From contig JACESW010000088.1 of NCBI GenBank assembly GCA_013911625.1, positions 1-5,735 of the forward strand: a stretch of 5,735 nucleotides of DNA. Reading direction: 5' to 3'. This DNA comes from Cryomorphaceae bacterium (GTDB lineage: Bacteria; Bacteroidota; Bacteroidia; Flavobacteriales; Schleiferiaceae). This document shows, one piece after another, positions 1-5,649 of the stretch; the first letter of the stretch is position 1; the number at the start of each line of letters is the position of its first letter. The notes beneath the pieces were generated by a model. That model saw nothing but the letters and a program-made list of their open reading frames with translations, was not told the DNA's origin and made no database searches. Made by a program: the position numbers and the translations under genes.

Positions 1-834
1 GGTCGGACAAGCACCCACAGGGTTGTTAAAACTGAACAAGTGAATGGAAGGCTCGGTGAACACCATGCCGTCCAACTCAAAAAGGTTATTGAATTCAACC
101 GGTGATTGCCCGTCCATAAAATCGATTAGACAGCTTCCACGTCCCTCGTAAAAGGCAGTTTGTATGGAATCTTGCAGTCGATGAATGTTTTCTTGGTCTC
201 CGCGACGAACGACGGCACGATCCACGACAAGTGAAATTACTTTTTCATCGTAGGTACCCGTTTCGATAACATCGTCAATGCGCTCAATAGCCCCGTCTAC
301 AAGCATTCTTGCAAAACCTTGCGAAGCTAAAATTGTCAAGTGTTGGATGGCTGTTCTGTCCTTGTATGTAACAGGAGCGACAATTAAAAAGCGTGTGCCA
401 TCTTCCTTGGTATCAATGAAGTCGATGACGTCTTCAACTTGGTGGCGCTTTACCTCTTCCCCAGAAACTGGACTATAGGTTCGTCCTACGCGTGCGTAAA
501 GCAGCTTGAGGTAATCGTAAATTTCTGTAGTTGTGCCAACAGTAGATCTAGGGTTCTTGCTGCTCACCTTCTGCTGTATCGCTACAGCGGGTGGAATTCC
601 CTTGATGTATTCTACCTTCGGCTTGTCTAATTTCCCCAAGAACTGGCGCGCATAGGAACTCAGACTCTCCACGTAGCGGCGTTGACCTTCAGCAAATAAG
701 GTGTCGAAGGCCAAAGAACTTTTTCCCGACCCACTAACTCCGGTAATTACTACTAACTGATTTCTAGGAATATCTACACTAACTTCTTTGAGATTGTGTA
801 CCGCGGCGCGTTTAATTTCTATGAATTCGGTCAT
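1..834 (-). CDS. uvrA: UvrA, excinuclease ABC subunit A (N-terminal 278 residues, cut by window edge)
   Basis: UvrA is the damage-sensing ATPase of nucleotide excision repair; its dimer loads UvrB at DNA lesions in the cytoplasm. I translated the minus strand by hand from the ATG at 834-832; the frame stays open to base 1, giving 278 of the family's usual roughly 940 residues. The first ABC half begins as expected: Walker A GVSGSGKSS at about residues 32-40 (Lys38), then the UvrA-typical stretch LAFDTLFAEGQRRYVESLSS, then NPRSTVGTTTEIYDYLKLL ahead of the UvrB-interaction region. The fragment ends in FSFNNPVGACPT (residues 267-278), with Cys276 the first cysteine of the CxxC found there in the family. 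The proximal CxxC present in the E. coli protein is absent; aligned positions are Phe252 and Asp255. The gene is divergent from the sigma factor gene. Bacteroidota may carry more than one UvrA; the intact N-terminus with no gap favours the main repair paralogue. Confidence 0.96.
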   Translation of the reverse strand, partial: MTEFIEIKRAAVHNLKEVSVDIPRNQLVVITGVSGSGKSSLAFDTLFAEGQRRYVESLSSYARQFLGKLDKPKVEYIKGIPPAVAIQQKVSSKNPRSTVGTTTEIYDYLKLLYARVGRTYSPVSGEEVKRHQVEDVIDFIDTKEDGTRFLIVAPVTYKDRTAIQHLTILASQGFARMLVDGAIERIDDVIETGTYDEKVISLVVDRAVVRRGDQENIHRLQDSIQTAFYEGRGSCLIDFMDGQSPVEFNNLFELDGMVFTEPSIHLFSFNNPVGACPT

Positions 835-989
835 GTGTAATTGGAGTGAAACCACAAATGTAACCTTAAAATGGTCCTACAGTTCCGGAGAATTGGATGA
901 TTTTGGAATAGTATTTGATTCTTTCCCGTATATTCACAGCAAACAAATGACTTGCCTATAGAGAGACTGCTACGCTAAATCCTTGATGT
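835..989. other. Divergent intergenic region between uvrA and the sigma factor gene
   Basis: These 155 bases must hold the promoters for both divergent genes. Apart from the -7-like box assigned to uvrA, I see no exact TAnnTTTG on the plus strand; the nearest is TGATTTTG (one mismatch, around 899-906), without a well-spaced upstream TTG. There is no obvious operator-sized inverted repeat, RNA gene or small reading frame. The promoter of the sigma factor gene therefore remains unassigned. Confidence 0.5.
855..862 (-). promoter_or_regulatory. Candidate Bacteroidota -7 promoter box for uvrA
   Basis: Read on the minus strand, this is TACATTTG, an exact match to the Bacteroidota sigma-ABfr -7 consensus TAnnTTTG. 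It lies 20 bases upstream of the uvrA ATG, so transcription would start about 15 bases before the gene and leave a very short leader with no evident Shine-Dalgarno sequence. No clear TTG element is found 17-23 bases upstream (the closest is a CTG), which weakens the call. The position and orientation are seen in the sequence; the promoter function is inferred. Confidence 0.4.
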
Positions 990-1574
990 ATGAAACTAGG
1001 AAAACTGGAAGACCACGACTTAGTGGCGCAGTACCGTAGCGGAAATGAGCAAGCCTTTGAGGTGTTGATTCGTAGACACCAAAAACGCATTTTCCTGCAG
1101 ATTTATTCAAAAGTTCAAGACGCAGACGTCGCTGACGACCTGTTTCAGGAAACCTTTATTAAGATTATCCGTTCTTTGCGGAAGTCTAACTATGAGGAGA
1201 AGGGCAAGTTCCTGCCTTGGGCCATCCGCGTAGCAAACAATACTACTTTGGATCACTTCCGCCGCGAGTCCCGAAAGAAAGAGTTTAGACCCAGTGGAGA
1301 ATTTACGGTGTTCGATACCTATGGCGAAGCGGATCAAAGCTATGAGCAAGAGGTAATTGAAGCACAGATCAATGAGGATTTGTACAAATTGATCAAATTC
1401 TTACCTGAGGACCAACGAAAAGTTTTGGAGCTGCGCATCTTTTGCAACTACAGTTTTAAAGAGATAGCAGAAGAGACTGATGTAAGTATTAACACAGCTT
1501 TGGGGCGCATGCGTTACGCCGTAAGCAACATGCAGAAGCTAATGGTGAAGCACAACATCAGTTTAGAATTTTAG
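990..1574 (+). CDS. ECF-type sigma-70 family RNA polymerase sigma factor
   Basis: This is a 194-residue alternative sigma factor that would bind core RNA polymerase and direct it to a specific promoter set. Region 2 spans about residues 10-95: DADVADDLFQETFIKI (44-59) matches the core-binding part, and FLPWAIRVANNTTLDHFRR (74-92) matches the -10-recognition part. A variable linker (about 95-125) follows, with no region 3. Region 4 spans about 126-186: LPEDQRKVLELRIF (138-151), then the helix-turn-helix FKEIAEETDVSINTALGRMR (156-175), whose NTALGRMR version is common in Bacteroidota ECF factors. ATG 990 puts region 2 at the usual distance from the N-terminus; an ATG at 986 is in another frame. 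No anti-sigma factor (membrane protein or ZAS-type) lies next to it; its partner downstream is a small unknown gene. The regulon cannot be told from sequence. Divergence from uvrA suggests, but does not show, a link to DNA repair. Confidence 0.95.
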   Translation: MKLGKLEDHDLVAQYRSGNEQAFEVLIRRHQKRIFLQIYSKVQDADVADDLFQETFIKIIRSLRKSNYEEKGKFLPWAIRVANNTTLDHFRRESRKKEFRPSGEFTVFDTYGEADQSYEQEVIEAQINEDLYKLIKFLPEDQRKVLELRIFCNYSFKEIAEETDVSINTALGRMRYAVSNMQKLMVKHNISLEF

Positions 1575-1596
1575 GCATCGACATACTAAGGTGTTC

Positions 1597-1776
1597 ATGG
1601 CGGCGTTATACCTAAAATCACAAACGAAGCCCATGGGAAAAACTTTACCTTATGAACATCTGGAGGTAGGAGCCTCTGAAAAAAGCATCCAAAACATCTT
1701 GGCCTTCTCTAAAGCCACACAGCAATTGAAGTTCGAGCATTCACCACCACAACTAGGTGAACTATTCAAAAACTAA
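1597..1776 (+). CDS. Small protein of unknown function, downstream of the sigma factor gene
   Basis: This is a 59-codon frame beginning 22 bases after the sigma factor stop and ending at the base of a strong terminator, so it probably shares a transcript with that gene. The product is soluble-looking, with no signal peptide, membrane segment or cysteine. It holds a PYEHLEV segment, a likely amphipathic helix (SEKSIQNILAFSKATQQLKF) and a short polar tail ending LGELFKN. ATG 1597 is preferred because AAGG-type purines sit about 5 bases upstream. GTG 1591 (61 codons) and ATG 1633 (47 codons, product starting MGKTLPYEH) are alternatives; the last would keep all of the best-looking sequence. I do not recognise a named family, though the layout resembles small conserved proteins found in Bacteroidota genomes. 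Its place suggests a partner or modulator of the sigma factor, but this is inference only. The fit between stop codon and terminator is the main evidence that it is real. Confidence 0.65.
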   Translation: MAALYLKSQTKPMGKTLPYEHLEVGASEKSIQNILAFSKATQQLKFEHSPPQLGELFKN

Positions 1777-1802
1777 AAAAGCCCGCAATTGCGGGCTTTT
1801 TT
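1775..1802. terminator. Bidirectional intrinsic terminator shared by the sigma-factor unit and recQ
   Basis: A perfect 28-base palindrome consists of six A (1775-1780), the arm gcccgc (1781-1786), the loop aatt (1787-1790), the arm gcgggc (1791-1796) and six T (1797-1802). It forms a GC-rich 6-bp stem, extendable by A-U pairs to 12 bp, followed by a U tract in either direction. It lies between convergent genes: the small gene's TAA (1774-1776) runs into its A tract, and the recQ stop codon ends 17 bases away. It should therefore end transcripts arriving from both strands. Confidence 0.93.
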
Positions 1803-1818
1803 ATGCTTCTGTGTTTGA

Positions 1819-3993
1819 TTAATTCGCAACATCTGAGAAGAACTTCAGTCGCGCCAATCGCAACTCGTCTTCTTCATATTCGTCACCGAACTCTTCAGTA
1901 AGCTCTTCAATGGAACCTTCTTCACAATCTTCGGTCAAAAAGTCGAATAATTCTTCAATGCTGTCTTCATCGAGAATGTCCTCGAGGTAGTAATCAATAT
2001 TCAGTTTAGTACCGCTGGTTACGATGCGCTCCATTTCTTCGAGCAATTGGTCCATCTTAAGGCCCTTCGCCTTGGCTATGTCATCGAACGGCAATTTGCG
2101 GTCGGTACTTTGAATGATGTACACTTTCAAAGCGCTCTTGTTTGCGACCGATTTGAACACCATATCCTGCGGGCGGTCAATGTCATTTTCCTCCACATAC
2201 TTTTCGATGGCCTCCACCATCCTCGTACCGAACTTACGTGCTTTCCCTTCACCTACACCTTGGATGTTCTTCAGCTCATCAAGGTTACACGGATAAATGG
2301 TCGCCATTTCGCTCAAGGAATTTTCGCTGAATACAGCATAGGGTGGGACCCCTTTCGCATTTCCGATCTTCTTTCTGAGATCTTTGAGAATGCTGAATAG
2401 CTGCTTGTCAACGGCTACTACTTTGGTAGGAGCACTTGCCGCTGAGTTAAGGACATCATAATCGAGCTCTTTTCTTACGCGGAATGCTTTAGGAAGTTTG
2501 CCCGAAGCGGCTTTTTCAGTAATCTGTATGGTACCGTAGGCATCAATATTTTTGTAGAGGTAATGACGAATGATGCCTTGTCGAATCACCGCACGAAGGT
2601 GTACTTCGCTCTTATCTTTTTGCTTACCCCAGGTCGGTACGTTCATGGTGTCATTCTTCACAAGAACGGCCGAACGTTGACCGCGTAGGATGTTGACAAT
2701 CTCCGTGGTTTTGAACTTGCCGTGCGTTTCTTTCACTGCAGCAATAACATCCAACAATTCTTCAGAGGCTTCGACCTTTTCTTTTGGATGGCGACAGTTG
2801 TCGCACATTTTATCACAGTCGTCCTCGTGGAAATCCTCCCCAAAGTAGTGGAGAATGGCGCGACGACGACAGGTAGCAGCTTCAGCATACCCTGTGGCCT
2901 CCTCTAATAGCTGACGTCCAATTTCTTGCTCGCTTACATTCTTTTTGTTTAGGAACTTCTGCAGACGCTCAATATCCTTGATGTCAAAGTATGTAATACA
3001 CGATCCTTCGCCTCCGTCGCGTCCTGCTCTACCGGTTTCTTGGTAGTAGCTTTCTAGGGACTTTGGCATGTCGTAATGCAATACAAAGCGAACATCCGGC
3101 TTATCGATACCCATACCAAAGGCAATGGTTGCCACAATGACGTCGCAATCTTCATTGAGGAAGGCATCTTGGTGCTTCACACGTTTACCGGCTTCCAGTC
3201 CCGCATGGTAGGGCAGAGCATTGATGCCGTTCACTTGCAGTTGCTCGGCAAGGTCCTCAACCTTTTGACGTGACAAACAATAGACGATAGCGCTTTTGCC
3301 TTGGTTGGCCTGGAGCAGCTTGGTAATGTCTCTGTCGATATCGCGTTTGGGGCGTACCTCGTAATAGAGATTTGGGCGGTTAAAGCTTGATAAAAACACT
3401 CGCGGGTCTTCCATCCCCAATGTTTTCATGATATCTGCTTGCACTTTGGGCGTTGCCGTTGCGGTTAATGCAATGATGGGCTTTCTCCCCAATGCTTGAA
3501 CGCTTTGCTTAATCGTTCTATAATCTGGGCGGAAATCGTGACCCCACTCAGAAATACAGTGGGCTTCGTCAATGGCAAAGAAGCTTATTTCTATCGATTT
3601 CAGCAGTTCTATATTGGCCGATTTGTTCAAGCTCTCAGGTGCTACGAACAACAATTTAGTAAGCCCTGATTTTAGGTCCGTATGTACCTGTTCCAATTGA
3701 CCCTTGGTTAATGAGCTGTTTAAAACGTGTGCTATACCGTCCTGTTCGCTGTGCCCGCGTATCGCATCGACCTGATTTTTCATCAGTGCAATGAGTGGAC
3801 TTACGATAATGGCCGTGCCTTCACTAGCGAGGGCGGGAAGCTGGTAACAAAGGCTTTTACCTCCACCAGTAGGCATAATCACGAACGTATCCTTACCTGA
3901 TGCAAGGCTTTCAATGATAGCTTTCTGGTTTCCTTTAAAATCGCTAAAACCAAAAAACTGTTTTAGGTGATGTTCCCAATGATTCGAGGACAT
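1819..3993 (-). CDS. recQ: ATP-dependent DNA helicase RecQ
   Basis: RecQ is a 3'-5' superfamily 2 helicase that unwinds forked and recombination intermediates in repair. The 724 residues hold all domains in order. The helicase core has motif 0 around Gln23, Walker A MPTGGGKS (40-47), DEAH box (142-145) followed by the RecQ aromatic-rich loop EWGHDFRPDY (149-158), TATAT (177-181) and motif VI YYQETGRAGRDG (316-327). The zinc site uses Cys375, Cys393, Cys397 and Cys400, spaced CX17CX3CX2C, one residue looser than E. coli. A winged-helix RQC region (about 410-510) and an HRDC domain (about 528-602, with NIQGVGEGKARKFG) follow. A C-terminal extension (about 606-724) has a helix-turn-helix-like part and a strongly acidic end. 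E. coli RecQ is about 610 residues, so the extension is extra; longer RecQs are usual in Bacteroidota. The ATG at 3993-3991 places motif 0 normally. It is transcribed alone, divergent from tatC and convergent with the small gene. Confidence 0.97.
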   Translation of the reverse strand: MSSNHWEHHLKQFFGFSDFKGNQKAIIESLASGKDTFVIMPTGGGKSLCYQLPALASEGTAIIVSPLIALMKNQVDAIRGHSEQDGIAHVLNSSLTKGQLEQVHTDLKSGLTKLLFVAPESLNKSANIELLKSIEISFFAIDEAHCISEWGHDFRPDYRTIKQSVQALGRKPIIALTATATPKVQADIMKTLGMEDPRVFLSSFNRPNLYYEVRPKRDIDRDITKLLQANQGKSAIVYCLSRQKVEDLAEQLQVNGINALPYHAGLEAGKRVKHQDAFLNEDCDVIVATIAFGMGIDKPDVRFVLHYDMPKSLESYYQETGRAGRDGGEGSCITYFDIKDIERLQKFLNKKNVSEQEIGRQLLEEATGYAEAATCRRRAILHYFGEDFHEDDCDKMCDNCRHPKEKVEASEELLDVIAAVKETHGKFKTTEIVNILRGQRSAVLVKNDTMNVPTWGKQKDKSEVHLRAVIRQGIIRHYLYKNIDAYGTIQITEKAASGKLPKAFRVRKELDYDVLNSAASAPTKVVAVDKQLFSILKDLRKKIGNAKGVPPYAVFSENSLSEMATIYPCNLDELKNIQGVGEGKARKFGTRMVEAIEKYVEENDIDRPQDMVFKSVANKSALKVYIIQSTDRKLPFDDIAKAKGLKMDQLLEEMERIVTSGTKLNIDYYLEDILDEDSIEELFDFLTEDCEEGSIEELTEEFGDEYEEDELRLARLKFFSDVAN

Positions 3994-4104
3994 GTGCTCT
4001 GCGATGTATTTGTTCTTCCCTAAAAGATACGGGATTTAATCAAGGATTGTGAAGGTACATCAGAATGTTTTTCGGATTTTTGACCACAATTCTGTGTTAT
4101 CAAC
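3994..4104. other. Divergent intergenic region between recQ and tatC
   Basis: These 111 bases should carry the start signals of both recQ and the tatC-lptB operon. On the plus strand the closest -7-like string is TGTATTTG near 4005-4012, one mismatch from consensus but about 90 bases ahead of tatC. No exact box, terminator, RNA gene or clear operator repeat is visible. No Shine-Dalgarno sequence precedes the tatC ATG (upstream bases are gttatcaac), in keeping with Bacteroidota translation starts. Confidence 0.45.
4022..4029 (-). promoter_or_regulatory. Weak candidate -7 promoter box for recQ
   Basis: On the minus strand this reads TATCTTTT, seven of eight positions of the Bacteroidota consensus TAnnTTTG, and lies 28 bases upstream of the recQ ATG. 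The only nearby upstream TTG (minus strand, 4043-4041) is 11 bases from the box, shorter than the usual 17-23. In an AT-rich spacer this match could be chance. Confidence 0.22.
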
Positions 4105-4917
4105 ATGAGTAGCGATAAAAACAACATGAGCTTTTTGGATCACCTCGGTGAGTTGCGTTGGCATCTAATGCGCGCTTCCATAGCCATTGTGGTTTTCGCT
4201 GTGGTAGCCTTCCTTTCGAAGGAAATCATCTTCGATACCATTATTTTCGGTCCTAAACAGATGGATTTTCCGACCTACACCTTTTTCTGCTGGCTTTCTG
4301 GCTTTGTAGGGGGTGAAGTATTCTGTTTTGACGAGATGCCCTTCGAGTTATTGAATATGAGAATGAGTGGCCAATTCCAGATGCACCTTTGGGTCTCATT
4401 GGTCGCTGGAATCATCATAGCATTCCCTTACGTGTTTTGGGAAATCTGGCGCTTCATCCAACCGGGCCTTCACGAGAAAGAGCGTAAGAATTCGCGCGGC
4501 GTTATTCTGTTCACAACCGTGTTGTTTATTCTCGGCGTATTGTTTGGCTATTACATCATTGTTCCTTTAAGTGTCCAATTCTTAGGCACCTACACTGTTT
4601 CCTCAGAAATCTTTAACCGCATTGATCTCACTTCGTACATCAGTATGGTGAGTTCAGTGACATTGGCTACGGGTATTCTTTTCCAACTTCCTATTGCCGT
4701 ATACTTCCTTAGTAAAATTGGCGTTGTAACACCGGAACTATTGAAAACCTACCGCAGGCATGCCATCGTGGGTATCTTGTTGCTCAGCGCAATCATTACC
4801 CCTCCCGATATTGCCTCGCAAATCTTAGTGACGCTACCCGTACTTATCTTGTACCAGATCAGTATTATGGTAAGCCGCAGAATCATTAAGAACAAGGCCA
4901 AAGTGAAGATGTCTTAA
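4105..4917 (+). CDS. tatC: Sec-independent protein translocase subunit TatC
   Basis: TatC is the inner-membrane receptor of the twin-arginine pathway, which moves folded proteins across the membrane; it binds the signal peptide and assembles with TatA-type subunits, which must be encoded elsewhere. The 270 residues show the cytoplasmic N-terminal motif DHLGELR (12-18) and six likely membrane segments near 20-38, 93-112, 132-157, 178-202, 216-231 and 236-256. The signature WRFIQPGLHEKER (115-127) lies in the first cytoplasmic loop, where Glu126 aligns with the signal-peptide-binding Glu103 of E. coli TatC; TPPD follows at 232-235. Two features differ from E. coli: a longer first periplasmic loop (about 39-92) with Cys62 and Cys74, and Gln194 in segment 4, where E. 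coli has Glu170. ATG 4105 is used; the in-frame ATG at codon 8 (4126) would still keep the DHLGELR motif. It is the first gene of an operon with lptB. Confidence 0.96.
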   Translation: MSSDKNNMSFLDHLGELRWHLMRASIAIVVFAVVAFLSKEIIFDTIIFGPKQMDFPTYTFFCWLSGFVGGEVFCFDEMPFELLNMRMSGQFQMHLWVSLVAGIIIAFPYVFWEIWRFIQPGLHEKERKNSRGVILFTTVLFILGVLFGYYIIVPLSVQFLGTYTVSSEIFNRIDLTSYISMVSSVTLATGILFQLPIAVYFLSKIGVVTPELLKTYRRHAIVGILLLSAIITPPDIASQILVTLPVLILYQISIMVSRRIIKNKAKVKMS

Positions 4918-5649
4918 GTGAAGTTAGAAGCACAACATATCGTAAAAAAATACCGCTCGCGCACCGTGGTTAACGACGTGAGTTTTGAGGTAAATCAAGG
5001 CGAGATTGTAGGATTGCTTGGTCCAAATGGAGCAGGGAAGACCACGAGTTTCTACACGGTGGTTGGGCTTATCCGACCGTTTAGCGGTCAAATCTTGCTC
5101 GACGGTACGCCCATCCAAAAGCTACCGATGTATAAGCGAGCTCAGATGGGTATTGGCTATTTGGCCCAGGAGGCATCGGTATTCCGCAAGCTCAGCATAG
5201 AAGATAATATCCTAGGTGTTTTGGAAATGGCGGGCTTGAGCGCGCAAGAGCGCGACGAGCGTCTTGAAGAGCTGCTCGATGAGTTCGGATTGCAGCATAT
5301 CCGCAAAACTCGAGGTGATTTACTCAGTGGTGGGGAACGCCGCCGCACGGAAATCGCACGTGCTTTGGCGACCAAGCCAAAGTTCATCTTGTTGGATGAG
5401 CCGTTTGCTGGGGTAGACCCAATCGCCGTTGAAGACATTCAGATGATTGTGGCTAACTTGAAGAAGAAAAACATCGGTATTCTCATCACCGACCACAATG
5501 TTCAAGAGACTTTGGCCATCACTGACCGTACGTATTTGATGTTCGAGGGCCGTATTCTAAAAAGTGGTACCGCAGAAGAATTGGCTGCAGATGAGCAGGT
5601 AAGACGCGTTTACCTCGGTCAAAACTTCGAGCTAAGAGCACGTAAGTAA
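4918..5649 (+). CDS. lptB: LptB, ATPase of the lipopolysaccharide export ABC transporter
   Basis: LptB is the cytoplasmic ATPase of the LptB2FGC complex, which extracts lipopolysaccharide from the inner membrane and drives it across the Lpt bridge to the outer membrane. All ABC motifs are present in the 243 residues: Walker [10 protein letters not shown] (35-43), Q-loop Gln84 in [14 protein letters not shown], signature LSGGERRR (136-143), Walker B FILLDEP (156-162) with catalytic Glu161, D-loop AGVDP (164-168) and H-loop His193 in TDHNV. Phe89 aligns with the LptB phenylalanine that contacts the LptF/LptG coupling helices. [19 protein letters not shown] and the ending VYLGQNF separate LptB from other ABC ATPases such as LivF/LivG. 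The start is GTG 4918, directly against the tatC stop; the next in-frame ATG is codon 71, after Walker A. This gene implies a Gram-negative outer membrane. LptF/G, LptC and LptA are not in the window. Confidence 0.97.
   Translation: MKLEAQHIVKKYRSRTVVNDVSFEVNQGEIVGLLGPNGAGKTTSFYTVVGLIRPFSGQILLDGTPIQKLPMYKRAQMGIGYLAQEASVFRKLSIEDNILGVLEMAGLSAQERDERLEELLDEFGLQHIRKTRGDLLSGGERRRTEIARALATKPKFILLDEPFAGVDPIAVEDIQMIVANLKKKNIGILITDHNVQETLAITDRTYLMFEGRILKSGTAEELAADEQVRRVYLGQNFELRARK

Noticed and set aside
278..630. Two plus-strand frames of 63-66 codons opposite uvrA
   Set aside because: They lie wholly antisense to the well-conserved uvrA frame, have no recognisable protein features and are expected by chance.
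1107..1349. 80-codon minus-strand frame opposite the sigma factor
   Set aside because: It is antisense to conserved sigma regions 2 to 4; the peptide has no domain signs.
2047..2400. 117-codon plus-strand frame opposite recQ
   Set aside because: It lies inside the recQ HRDC and C-terminal coding region on the other strand; the recQ protein is intact, so this is a shadow frame.
4210..4224. Inverted repeat with arms ttcctt and aaggaa in tatC
   Set aside because: A 6-bp arm inside a conserved coding region with no U tract; expected by chance and not placed as a terminator or operator.
5241..5254. GC-rich inverted repeat cgcgc-aaga-gcgcg in lptB
   Set aside because: It lies in the coding region between the Q-loop and signature, has no following U tract, and is explained by codons for a polar helix.
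5157..5438. 93-codon minus-strand frame opposite lptB
   Set aside because: Its serine and arginine runs come from reversed glutamate, leucine and arginine codons of lptB; it is a compositional shadow.
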